Of a DNA stretch of 64,000 nucleotides, positions 48,425-60,440 are shown one piece after another. A program made the position numbers and the translations under genes. Each line of letters opens with the position of its first letter. Within the stretch, counting starts at the first letter, position 1. Below the pieces are notes generated by a model that saw only the letters and a program-made list of their open reading frames with translations, did not search any database and was not told the DNA's origin. This DNA comes from Pyxicephalus adspersus (Eukaryota; Chordata; Amphibia; Anura; Pyxicephalidae): NCBI RefSeq assembly GCF_032062135.1, contig NC_092859.1:87858781-87922780 (forward strand), in the 5' to 3' direction.

Positions 48425-50760
48425 GGTCCCACACCTTCAAAAATTGATCATGAGTGTCATTAGAATACTGTTCAGGTATCCATTAACCACAAACGCAACC
48501 AACTTGGATTTAACCGAAGGCCACACTCTTGGACCTCTAGGCTCTGGCTATTGCCTGCTATGCTGCTATAAAAACAAAAGTAACCAGCTTCTTGGAGGAC
48601 TGAGAGAGCGCCAAATCTAGAAGATGCAAGAGAGCATACCATGGGTCCTGAAACATCAGTCTGTTCAGCAGGGAACCAAGTAAGTTATGGATCGCTCTCC
48701 AGAATCCAACCAGTTTAAGGCACGTCCACCAAATGTGGAGTATGTCACCAGTGGTATCACAGCCTCGAAAACACCCACCCGTCGACCCAGGGTCAAAATG
48801 AGCCATTCTAACAGGAGTTAGGGTGAGGTCACATTTATAGAGCAGGAGGATACAGATCTCCACATATCCTCCTAGATTTTGTCTGATTGCATCCCTGATC
48901 TGCATCCCATCTACACACATAAGGTTGTGATCTAGCCGAAAGAAGAACAATGAGTTGTTTGTAGATGAGAGATTTAAGGCCCGGAGACAATGGGGCCAAA
49001 TAGCAGATCCTTTCAAATGAAGTAAGAGTCAGCGGCCATCTCACATGTTTAACACAGGGTACCACCCAATGTTTTAGTTGTAGGTATCAGTAATATTCCT
49101 GGGGGGAATTTCATAATGTGCACATAACTGGTCCCAAGACTTAACCTCTGATATGCTTAACAAGTGAGAAGTCAAATACAAGCCTTTCGTACTCCACTAT
49201 TGAAACCCCATAGGGTTCATACATACAGATGGGAGCAAAGGATTATTACAAAGGGATTGGAGAGGTGCCCAGGAAGACATAAGCCAAGCCCTGCACCTAT
49301 GCGCATCCCATACTTTAAGTGAATGTATCATCAGGGGGCTAAGAGACCTAGCTCGCAGTGAAGGGGTTACCCAAAGAAGAGAGGAGACAGGAAAAGCTTC
49401 ACAGTTCATGCCTTCCAGCTCAACTAACAAGGGAGACTGCAATGCAGAGAGTTGACTAGTTTGTACTGCAGCATAATATTTAGCCAAATTAGGTACACCC
49501 AACTCCCCAGAATGCCTATGTATGTACATGGTCCTCTGGGTCACCCTAGGTCCCATAACAAACAAATGCATTAACATTGCGTTGTAAAGTGTGGAGAACT
49601 GAAGCCGGGACTACTACTGGTAGGGTCCTAAAATAAAATAAGAGCTTTGGAAGCCATGACATTTTAAGCGCCGCTATCTGACCTAGCCAGGACAGCGGAA
49701 GAGAGGACCATGAGCGCAGCAGGGCTTGCAAGGAACCAATCAAAGAGTGGTAATTGGGGGCATATAATGTATGATATGTTCTGGAGATTCTAACCTCCAA
49801 TTATGTTATAGAAGAAGGTGACCAAACAAAGGCAAAGACAGAATTGAGCCGGATCAAAACATCTGGTGGCACTGTAATGTAATAAGCCACTGATTTTTCC
49901 ATATTCATCTGTAAGCCTGAAAATAAGGAGAATTTGCACAAAGCCTGGACCAGGCTGGGGAGAGATCTTGAGGGCTGGGTCAAGGTTAGCAGCCAGGTGT
50001 CTAATTTAGATCGCTAAGGGCTCCATAGTAAGCGCAAACAAGGCGGGTAAGAGGAGACACCCTTGTTTGCTTCCTCTTCTGATCACAAAATGGTTAGATG
50101 CCCAGCATATTTGACAGTGGCCAAAGGAGACCTGTATTGGGAAAAGACCAAGTCAATAAAGTCCCGGGGAAAGCCCCATCTATCTAGGAGGAACCTGATA
50201 TACTCTCAGTACACACTGTCAAATGCCTTTTGTATATCAAGGGAAATCAAAAAGCCTGCCTCATTCCTCTCCTGCAATACATGGACCTGATGGGTTACCT
50301 TTCTTTTATTACCTGGGGCTTGCCTGGGAGGTATAAAGCCAATCTGGTCCTTATGTATAAAGATTCCCAGAAAGGTATTTAGCCTTGTGGCCAAGATTTT
50401 CGCTAGAAGCTTGTCCAGGTTAAGGAGGGATATAGGTCGATAGTTCCTAGGCTCATGATCATCCTTTCCCGGTTTAGGGAGCATAGAGACAAAAGCTGCC
50501 ACCGAGGAAAGATGCAATGCACACCCATCCCTTAAAGAATTAAAAGGTTTAGTGAGGTTAGGTGCCAATACATCAGCAAACCTCTTATAGCATATGGCTG
50601 AGAAGCAATTTGGTCCAGGGGACTTAGAGGGCTTCAGCAACTTTATGGAAGCCAGAGTCTGTAGGACTGTGACATCGGCCTTAAGACGGTCTACACATGA
50701 TTGTGGGATTGGAGTTAGGGGAAGGTCCTTTATTGCCATTATTTAAGGGAATGAAGGAGG
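48425..50760 (-). pseudogene. L1-superfamily (Tx1-like) LINE ORF2 relic, 5'-truncated
   Basis: Minus-strand remnant of a non-LTR retrotransposon polyprotein, reading from about 50750 leftward. It shows PSKSPGPN, NYRPISLLN, KILATRLN, QIGFIPPRQA and SLDIQKAFDSVY (50206-50340). After a frame change it continues with RRGSKQGC-L-LPALFALTMEPL near 50020-50090. Then come NMEKS-like (about 49900), LSWLGQIAALKMSWLPKLLF (49620-49700), a tryptophan-rich CLKLVGFWRAIHNLLG-like stretch (48670-48720) and a Cys-His-like region (48730-48790). The order, RT palm, thumb, then C-terminal domain, fits L1/Tx1 ORF2. The FADD catalytic box is not recognisable. The endonuclease domain and ORF1 are absent. Several stops and frameshifts show it is dead. 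No poly(A) is visible at the left edge, where an L2 tail abuts. Confidence 0.85.
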
Positions 50761-52094
50761 CTGGAGGCACTTTTCAGCAAGCCACACAAGATCTCAAACG
50801 TGATCAGTAAAGTTGGTATGTAGATGATTTAACTTTTTTGCAAATGACATGCCCATTTAATGCAAGTTGTGCTAACTTGAAAATGAGCCAATCAGACTCA
50901 ACAAGTATAGTGTCTGTCTCAGTATTGTTGTTATTGCAAATAACTTGACATTTTCATGTCATTCACATAAAAGTGAATGTTCTGCATACCATTGACCATC
51001 CAGTGGGGAGGAATACTTTCACATCATTGGTTAGGGTTTGCTTTTATAGGTAGAGGCTGTCCATCACAGTTGCCTGGTAATTCAGCAGCTAATGTTCAAG
51101 AGCTGCTGCATCATCTTTTACAATGCAAGTCTTCTGTGGTTGCCTGAATTCTCACTAAACAACAAGGCTGCCAACAAGTGGCTACACTCTAGCAGATCAT
51201 TATATCCTCAGGTATTAACAGCCTAAACAGCTCTACTTTGCCTGCATCAGAAAAACAAATGTAAGCTGTAAATAAACAGAAAATGGAAAAAATCATTTTC
51301 CAAAATACAAATAAAAAATGTTTCAAACAGCAAAAGGTCAGCTTTTCTTTAACAACAAAAAAGCAGTGTCTCACTGAATCTCCCTTTTATCTGCAGGACA
51401 GGTATCACAGCCTCACATAAATCCGGGATATCTCAAAGCAAGGACAATACTCTAAGCAGCGAAAATGCAAATAGAGCAGTATTACTTTTTAAAAGGATGT
51501 GCCTGAACAAAGAACTTTAGGGCAGGTTTATTAGGTGTTACTTTATTAAAAGTTTTGAAAATACAATAACATACAATTTAATAAGAATGTAGGGATTGCA
51601 TATATACAATATATTGAAAAAAGGTTGGTGTGTTCTAACAACTTTGTTCAGAGAATTTCTATAGGAAATGTGAGGGATGTCTGTTACACAACAAGATTTT
51701 TTGTAGATACAGTATGTATATATATATTACCCTATATTCCCTTAGTTATACATACACTATAGGCCATATATCCCAATATTTAGGTATCATAATAACCCCC
51801 CTAGTGCAAATCCCGAGTGTGACTCGGGGTGGATTTTAATTCTAATAATTATGTTATATATATATAATACATGCTACTGTACAGTTATATTACATGTTAA
51901 ACAATTTTTTTTACAGATTTTTGTGTTTTTTTTAATTAAAGTTTATTATTAAATTTCATAAATGTATTAAATATTGGACATATTTGAGTGAGTTATGCCT
52001 AAGAATTATAGGTCTACAATGTAAAATGAATTACCATGCAAAAAAAGATATGCTTTTTGCATGGAAATACAAACAGAATTAGAATGCTATCATT
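50761..52094. other. Non-coding stretch
   Basis: No gene recognised. A patch near 51797-51832 (CCGAGTGTGACTCGGGGTGG) contains a small palindrome and looks repeat-derived. A TA-rich tract lies at 51715-51730. Confidence 0.5.
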
Positions 52095-52875
52095 TACCAT
52101 TGCAGGTTACCAGTAGGGCCTTTAGGGGTAATAAACCAATCAAGCCTGAGTCAGCAGATGATAGATGAATAACTGGACAGGTAGGTTGGTGGTAATGGCC
52201 CATCTGAACCTTCTGGTGCCACCTAAATTAGATGACCCCACCTGGCTCAAGCTCCAGCTTCCCATATCAAATTAGCTGGGAGGTCCAGTAAATTCCTGAA
52301 GTTTGAAATACCAATCCCAACTAGGGGAATGTGTCAGCCAATAGGTGTCCTACAGATCTCACCCAGTAACCAATCCAAGATCCCCCATGAGACCTAATGG
52401 GAGTTAACTGCAAAAAAAGGAGAACTGAGAGAATGTAGCATTCTCTTTTTTTAAACTCTTCTAAGGTAGGCTCTTCTTATGGAGTTCTCTTCTGAAGGAA
52501 GCAGGCTCCTGGGGTACCCATTAACGTCTTAGCAGGTAGCTATAAGATATTCCTGAATGCATTCCTTTTTAGTTTTATAAGTGTCTATGTTGTTATTGTA
52601 TTGTTTTGTAATGTAACTGCAGGATAATGTACTAACCAATATTAGATTACTATAGGGGATTCCTACTAACAACACTATTCTCATTTACTGTATATTTTGT
52701 CGATGGTAGTTCCTATATTCATATTAACCAATACAGCTGTGAATTTTATGTTTCAACTTGTTTTTTAGTTAAACTGTTTGAGTGGCTAGCTATTTTTTTG
52801 CATTACCAATTTATTGAATTTATATGTGCATGGATAGGGTTATATAATATCCATATTTATGCAGATCATTTTTAA
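52095..52875 (+). mobile_element. LTR-like repeat, copy 1
   Basis: Collinear with 59370-60072 over its full length, with many substitutions and indels. Shared landmarks include GCTGGGAGGTCCA-like, CCAATCCCAA, CCTAATGGGAGTTAACT, CTGGGGTACCCAT, GCAGGTAGCTAT, ACTGTTTGAGTGGCTAGCTA and, at the right end, CCATATTTATGCAGAT. The TATA position is eroded here (CTGCAAAAAAAGG). No internal coding sequence adjoins it. Solo-LTR is the simplest reading, not proven. Confidence 0.6.
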
Positions 52876-55254
52876 TAATCAACAATGTCATTCAGTATTA
52901 ATTAAAGTAGTTCAGAGGCTTTGTGCCACCCTCTTTAAAACTGCTTTGGGTGCTGCACCCCCTTCATCCTAAAAACCTAAGGATTATTCACAAACATAAG
53001 GAATAAAAATTGTTTAACTATTTTGAAAAATAAAATTGTCAAAATAAAAGGTAAACACAGCTAACACCAACAAAATGTCTGCAGAACACAATCGGTGCCT
53101 ACTAGAACAGCTAGAACTAGTTTGCAAGAACTACAAATAGTACCACATTGACACACTTATATACATAAGTATTTTAAAATAAATATCGGATAGTGAAAAA
53201 AAAAAAACTCCAGACATAAAACCATTCTCTTTTGATAGATCATTTTTTCTGGAGTCATTTTTTCTGCAAGTCTATGAGCATGCTCAGACTGGGGGTTTTT
53301 GCAAGGGGCTTGCTGAATTTGCTCGTTTGTTCGTAATGTTTATTATTGTCGGTTAATGATGATTGTATGGTTGCTGCGAATTCCTTTGGACACTACATGC
53401 AACTATCAGTTTCCCATCCCTGTTGACTGGATAAATTTTACTCAGTGATGTTTGCAAAGGCCCAATTACCTTGGGGCAGAGTTGTGGTGGGCAAAGGTAG
53501 AACTAGTGAACTACGCTGCTACGTTGGTCATCACTTAAATAACTCCATTGACCCATGTGACCTATGCCATGGTCTTTGTGGCCTGTTGGAAAATCCAAAC
53601 CCTTAGTACTATAGACGGTAGCTAAATCTAATTTTGAAACGAAAACATAGACATTGATGTTATAGTTGGGGTAATCATTATGGCTTTTAGATCATCTAAT
53701 TTGAAGCTGTATGCAGATACTTATGCTGTGCCTGTACTCTTTTCTTTCTTTGGCTCTCTGACTGACTACAACTGTCAATCAAACAAATGCACAGTATACA
53801 GCCCTCTTGTAAGAGATGGCAAAAACCACTAGTTTAGAGACATGCACAGTAGAAGACATCTAGGAGAAAAGAGAAAAGTTTTTAGTTGAGGTTTCCAATG
53901 CCTGATTAGCATTTCTATAATACAATTAGCGTATGCAGGAATTAAAGTGCCACTCAAGCCCTGTAAACTAGCTGTGCTTAGGCCAACAGAAATAGAACAC
54001 TTATGTGTTGCTCCCCACTGAACTGTACAAGTAGTGCATCTATACTGTGCATATTAGCTTAATAGCAGAACAGCTAGAATTTTCAATTATTAAGCTGTTC
54101 CTATCCATTTACATTGCTAGGCATTCAACCATAAACTTCATTTCATGGCCTTCAGCTATATAACTGCATACTTTGCAAGCTGCAAGCATGCTCTGTATAG
54201 GGTCCAATTAACATTTTAGCAGGTATTGGAGAGGTCAGTTCCAGCTGCATTTAGTCTAGCTAGAATTTAATGAAGTGCTAGAATTTATGTTATGCAAATG
54301 AGACTACACTAAAATCTAAATCCTAAATCACTTTAACCAAACCCTCAGGGTTTTATTTTGTTTTGAAGCTTGGTTTGTTCCTTTGTTGAAACAATTTTGT
54401 TGTACACAGCAATACGCAGACAATTTACCATTAGGGCTGCAGGAAAATTCAAGAAAAACAAAACATGGATTTTTTTTTCAGCATGGTGTAAGATGTATGA
54501 ATCATGCATTATCGGTTGGGAGCAATGAATAATATAGAAAGAGAGAATCTCCTTTAGTGTTGTGGTGTCGACAACTGATGTTATCACTTGCTTAGCGCAC
54601 TAAAAACACCCATGCATCTCTATCAGATTTTAATGCATGCTGTTAACATTTTTTCATGTATTTTAATAATACATAAGAGGCTTATACATATTTAATATTG
54701 AAGGCTGCATTAAGAGCTCAATTTTGATAGGTAATAATAACCTGCTTACAGAAACTCTTGAATAATTTACACTCATTTGAAACAACAAAATCAACTGTCT
54801 TTTTATAAGGTCAAGAAACACATAATTTCTATTAATATTATCATTACGTACCTTGGGAGTAACTGCATATTTACATTTTATTCTAAGTGATGCAGCTTCT
54901 TTATAGATTATAAATAATCCAAACTAAATAAACTGAGTTTAGGGCATGTCTGCTAATACATGTAGTTATATATTTTTATGTTATAATTTTACTAATGCTT
55001 TCTCTAGTTTGATCCTGTTTGTCACATGTAATTTTAACTTGCAAAAACTTATGCAGAATGAATGCTTTCCATATATATATATACTATTTTTTTCAGAGAA
55101 TATTTTCTACTGTATTATAAATGTTTAATGCATTTCTTGATGCATTTTTGAAATGTATGGGTCAGTAGTGACTGCTTCAGATCCGTTAATAAATATTATT
55201 GCAACTAAACACAATGTGTTATAGTCTACAGCAAACTTTTAAGTACTTGCCCTC
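52876..55254. other. Non-coding stretch between repeats
   Basis: No gag, pol or host gene recognised. 54600-54870 is non-repetitive and TAAT-rich. Confidence 0.5.
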
Positions 55255-55640
55255 TCAGTAGGAAAACAGTAACAGACTTCTTAGTGCAGACCTCTCAGTG
55301 ACAGACCCCTAGTTCAAACCTTAGTGGCATACTCCTCAATTACAGACCATCCCTTTGCTGACTTCAATAACACCCATTGCAGATCTTAGTACAGATCCCC
55401 ATTTCAATCCTCAGTACATACCCCCTTTGAATCCCACTGCAGACCACAGTAGAGATCCCCATTGCATTCCTCAGTATAGACACCCTTTGCAAACCTCAGT
55501 ACAGACTCTCATTGCATACAGCAGTACAGAGCCCCATTGCAGACCTCAGTAGGGATCCCTATTGCAAACCTCAGTACAGACTCTCATTGCATACCTCAGT
55601 ACAGACTTCCATTGAGTAACCCAGTACAGATCTCCAGGTA
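55255..55640. repeat. Degenerate ~25-bp minisatellite (CTCAGTACAGAC type)
   Basis: About 15 irregular units on the pattern CCTCAGTACAGACTCTCATT followed by GCATA. Units vary from 22 to 28 bp. Similar words occur at 38120-38397. Confidence 0.85.
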
Positions 55641-58129
55641 CATATCTTGCATCCACTTACTTAGGATAAGGCCAGTGTATAGGGGTAGATAAATGCCACA
55701 TTTCTCTTTCTCTTGTTTCTGTTTTCACATAGTGGCATCAAGTGCTGGGAAAATCTTTCCAGAGCCTGCTTCCAGGGCATAGGGTGTGAGGCACGTTGGC
55801 AAAGAGCCTCTATTGGCTGTGGGAGCTGTGCTTGTACTCTATACCTTGGTCGGGCCCAGTAGAGTAGTACCACCCTTCTACAAGTTTCATCCACAGCAAC
55901 CCTCCAGACATGCACGTGTTTAACCTGCACAGTAGATGCAATGGTATCCATGTAAGCACAGAGCCCTAAGCCAACAATATGATTAGGCTACTTGTGAATA
56001 TAGATAGCTTTGTTGATAGTGTACAATACCTTATGAGGAATGTATGAGTATAGTAAAGTTTAAATTTTGAAAGTGTTTTCATCTCTATTTAAAACTTTTT
56101 TTAATGGTTAGGACTTTTCAGAAGAACTCCATTAAGAGTTCCAAGAGTTCCATGAGTTTTACCAGGCTATATTATGTATATAGGACAGTAAAAAATTATT
56201 ACAATAATGATTTTAAACTATATTACTACTGAGGTTGGAGCCCCAAGAAACAAAACTATGCGTCAGATTTGCGGTACATACACAGATTCATGCATAACAG
56301 CACAAAAGTATTCTGGCATTTCAGAATTTAAATATACACATTGAAGGTGCATTTTATAAAAGGAAGGTAAGGAAAGTAAGGTACACAATCCAGGCATCCT
56401 TCTATAATAAGGTGTAAATGGGAAACACTAAACTATGAAGTGGAATCTATTAAAAAGTCAGAAAAAAGAAATACTTTGAGACTTTCAGAGTGTCTATACT
56501 GCAGGTTTGCTGAAATAAGAGTATGTTCTGTAAGATGTTATATAGGAAGATTCACCAACAACTTTAAAGTCATATTTGTTATAAGACAGCAGTTAGACTA
56601 AAAAATTGCCTAATACCAAAGCAATGCACTAAGAAGCTGTTAAATGCTAACCTCTGCACACATTTGCAATGAAAACACATAAGAACATTTTCAATAAATA
56701 TTTCAAGCAAAAAAAAAAAAAGACTACTGCAGTGTCCCAGTTATTCAACCCTGCCACAAGTTTTTCAAGGCAAGCTAGTTTGATCATTCTAAACATTGTG
56801 CTGATTTATGAGATATGCAATTACTGTATTCGTTTTTAATAGGACATCTTACAAAAAAAAAACAGTTTTTACTTTCCAGGTAAAATATGATTATGGTATT
56901 TGTTGAATTAATATGAGTTTGTCCATAAATTTCTTATAATGTTCTTTTAATTAAAAAGAGATTTTATTCATTCCAGTTTACCATAGCATATTCAGAATTT
57001 ATGCACATAGATTGCTGTGTACGTGGGAATTGTGTTTCCCTGAATACTTGTCATAGCTTGTATATGTTAAAAAATCATCTTCTCAGAAGCATCCAATTTA
57101 TATGGTCCAAATAATTGTCACTTCTGAAGGCAGTGCATTGAAATAGGTACATAAAATCTTGTCAGTTGATAAACTTAACAGGCCATAAAAGAATATTGGT
57201 ATCATAAAATGTTAAGCTAGTAAATGAAATAGTAATATGAATAGTGGGATTAGACCTGGAAAAAAAAGAACACAAATTGCAGTTGTCAACATTATTTCTT
57301 AAGGTACTGTTCCAGATTTGTGGTAGATCATTTTAATGAAGACATCCACAATCAAGTGAAATGATTCACTTTTACCTCCACTGAACGTTATTAGATAAAA
57401 ATGAATGATACAACATTGGTTACAAAAAGGTGATATAAATTCCTTTTTTATGTTTTTTTAATACTAAAATGTAATTAAAATTTACTTGCAGGTGCATTTC
57501 ACACTATGTGGTTGCAATTATAAAACATTAATTCAAACATCAAAAGTTATAGCACAAGTTTACTATAAATGGCGTGAAAAGTTTGCAACACACATGATTT
57601 AAAAAAAAAATACATGCATTTTACATTCTACTCTAGAAATGTATGGCTGAACAGTATACCAAGGGGGTTTGTCACTGACAAAATGTGCTTATTTATCCAA
57701 CAATAAACAAATTAGTGTTTATGCCGTGTCTGTCAAAGCTGAGACTAAAGTTCGCAACATCATACCAAAATTGGTGCAGAATAATTATTGGCAATCCTCA
57801 AGCACATATACTTCATCTATCCCTTTAGCTATATGTCATCTTGTCCTTTCGTTTTTCCTACTTTCCGCTTAAATACCCAGTGGGTGCTAGCCCTTAGGTA
57901 ACCTATGTACATGGTCTTGGTAAGTTTCTCTCATAGAGTTCAATGGCCAGTACTAAAAATTGTATTGTAGTAGCAAAAGATGATTTCTATAGATTTTATA
58001 GATTTATTAAAAAACTGCAATCCTTGCTTGAAATTCTTTTTATTGGAATTATTGTACGCTATGTAACCTGAAAATATTTTGTTTCTGCTTTCCAAATTAA
58101 CAAACTTGATATTGAATACATAATTCTGC
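55641..58129. other. Non-coding stretch
   Basis: A 96-codon minus-strand open frame at 55661-55951 sits in a GC-richer patch. It has no recognisable motif and no gene signals. The rest is AT-rich and unassigned. Confidence 0.45.
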
Positions 58130-58345
58130 CCCTACCTGTCCCCTGAGACTATCAAACTCCTTGTACATGCTCTTATTGCTCGTCTGGACTACTGTAAAAT
58201 TCTCCTCTCTGGTATTCCACTAACCCGACTCTCTCCTCTACAATCTATTATGAACGCTGCAGCCAGATTTATTCATCCTTCCCACCGTTCCTCTTCCACT
58301 GCATCTCTTGACCATGTGCAGCAAACTTATGCCATGGTACACCAG
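58130..58345 (+). pseudogene. L2-clade LINE fragment
   Basis: Plus-strand frame reading [18 protein letters not shown], then [25 protein letters not shown] and HPSHRSSSTASLDHV. This is the same post-palm segment of an L2-type reverse transcriptase as at about 32150-32300 (minus). It is a short fragment with both ends lost. Confidence 0.85.
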
Positions 58346-58869
58346 GGCTCTGCTATGGGCAAAAAATACTTAATGATCTGATCTGTAGCAAACTGTCAGT
58401 CACAGGTTGTCAGTTCTAATGTCCGATTTGGGGTATTAGCAAAAGAAACATTTTGAAACATTGTATATACCAAGAGGTCACTTATAGCTCCTTTTGCACA
58501 AACACTGGGCAGAGCCTTGACTTTGTGATAACAGCTAGGTAGGTGTAAAGGAAGGGAATAACTGGGGGTGGGCCACCCAGCAAAAATAGTCTAGAGATAA
58601 TACTGGACATATGTATGTGTTTGTAAGCATGCAAAAATGTATGAAATAATAGCACAAGCTGCTTTAGGTGGTAAACAATACAAGTCCTGAAATTACCAAA
58701 AGTGCCAGGGTTAACATAGGATATGAATGTACATGGCTTTTCAGTAGTTACACTCAAAACTAATATTCCACTAAAACACTAATAATTCAATGATATGTTT
58801 TCAATATTTCAACTGTTTCTTTTGTTTTTTGGGGAGCTGAATTAGCTGAAAATAGAAACCAGTAAAATT
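58346..58869. other. Non-coding stretch
   Basis: Nothing recognised. Confidence 0.5.
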
Positions 58870-59112
58870 TGAAAAATTTAACAAAATGCTTTTCCTTCTA
58901 TGGTTTTTGTCCACAGTTTCACACTGTAGCACCCGGTATTAGCCAGCAATCATGCCAATGTTCCACCACTCCTGGTACCTCCTTTCCATTTCCTTGGTAT
59001 TCTGATGGAACCACTCACCTTGCTCTTTGCTCACTGCACCCATGTCCGGGAGGTAGCTGTTGCACCTCAAGATTGTTTATGAATATGTAAATAGATATGT
59101 ATATGTATATAG

Positions 59113-59115
<3 letters not shown>

Positions 59116-59144
<29 letters not shown>
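59116..59144. repeat. (TA)n microsatellite
   Basis: Pure TA run flanked by imperfect TATG repeats. Confidence 0.95.
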
Positions 59145-59148
<4 letters not shown>

Positions 59149-59369
59149 TCATAGATGTATGAATAGGTATGTGTGCATCCTAATAATTAGACTATATCTA
59201 ACTAGCAGGAAATAATGCAGGAATGCAATGCAGGAAGGTGGTGTTTAGACAGGAAACCTATTTTACTCTGGATATATGGCCCTCCTAGGGGGTCTCCAAG
59301 TCCAGGACTTCACAGAAGTAACAAAGAGGTGATACAACAGCTGCCAGGAGACAAGACCTATTTTCCCAT

Positions 59370-60072
59370 ACCAAACAGATCACCAATATGGCCTTGAAGG
59401 GACAATAAATCCTTCCACCTGAGGAAACAGGAGATGGAGCCGTAAGTGAACAGATGGACTGGGGTGATGACCCAGCTGGACATTTATGAATCCCTAAACA
59501 TAGATTCCAGCTGGAGATTTTTATATCAAATTTAGTTGGGAGGTCCATGTACATTAACCAATCCCAATCTAGTGGGGTGGGTGCCAACTCATCGTACCGA
59601 ACACACCCACTAACCAATTGAGGAGTCCCGATGTTACCTAATGGGACTTAACTATATAAAAAGGGGAGCTGGAATAATGATGAGAGACTTCTTAAGGAAT
59701 CAACATCCTGGGGTACCCATCAACATCTTCACAGGTAGCTATACACATTCCTGAATTGCATTCGTATATTGTTCAATATATGTCTATGTTATTATTGTTA
59801 TATTGATTTAATGTATTGTGTACTAAGTAGTTACTAAATTTTTCCAGGGGTTACTACTAATAACTTTATGTCCATGTGATATATAGATATCATTGATTGA
59901 AGTTCCTGTGTTTAAATATCTGAAAATATTGCTGTGTACTTTGTCTTACCTTGTTTTCTTAAATTAACTGTTTGAGTGACTAGCTATTATTTGTGCATGA
60001 ACCTTCTTTTATTGAATATCTATATGTATTAATAGAGGATATAATTTCCATATTTATGCAGATAAATATTCC
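59370..60072 (+). mobile_element. LTR-like repeat, copy 2
   Basis: Homologous to 52095-52875 in the same orientation. A TATA-type box TATATAAA lies at 59653-59660, followed by AAGGGGAGCTGG. This fits an RNA polymerase II promoter about 400 bp from the right end. The element, perhaps extending left to about 59090, interrupts the coding relic on the opposite strand, so it inserted later. Confidence 0.6.
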
Positions 60073-60440
60073 TAAATAACATAGCCCAAATGAGGGTGGA
60101 GGAAATGCAGCTCAAGGCTTATGGAACAACCCAATTCTTTTTATTTTGTTAACATATTTTCAACAATGGCCTCCACATTTGTGTCTATATGGCTAATCAT
60201 AAGCCAAACTGCTTTTTCCTTCTTGTCCATGTTCTTCTGTGGATATTTCATCAGTTTGTGGATGTCAGGACTGACAAACATTCTCTCTTTCAACTTGGAT
60301 TCTGCCACTGCTGGGAATGTTTCCCAGTTATATGAAACACTCGCCGTCTCCTAATAGAGTCTTCACAAACTGTTCCATGATGGCGATAAGGCAAATATAT
60401 TTAAGTATGTGAGTTGATGAGTCCAGGAGATGTGCCATCA

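Larger units (their letters stand above)
58870..60440 (-). pseudogene. Relic of the same multicopy family as 19-1310 (copy 2), split by an insertion
   Basis: Minus strand. The upstream part at about 60440-60075 reads EQFVKTL near 60370, then KLKEREMFVSPDIHKLMK, KNMDKKEKAVWLMISHIDTN and LHFLHPHLG. The downstream part at about 59085-58870 reads AVSKEQGEWFHQ, NTKEMERRYQEWW and NHRRKS. Joined in order these are the central and C-terminal portions of the family represented at 19-1310, sharing HIKLGLMxxFVK-like, LHSHL/LHPHL and EQGE-x-FHQ blocks. About 1 kb of unrelated sequence (about 59090-60072), including LTR-like repeat copy 2, lies between the two parts. The family name and function are not known to me. 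Confidence 0.75.

Noticed and set aside
55661..55951. 96-codon minus-strand open frame in a GC-richer patch
   Set aside because: No recognisable motif, splice or promoter signal. Composition alone can keep this frame open.
52095..60072. One intact LTR retrotransposon bounded by the two LTR-like repeats
   Set aside because: No gag, protease, reverse transcriptase or integrase traces lie between them. The copies are too different for a single young insertion, and copy 2 lies inside another relic.
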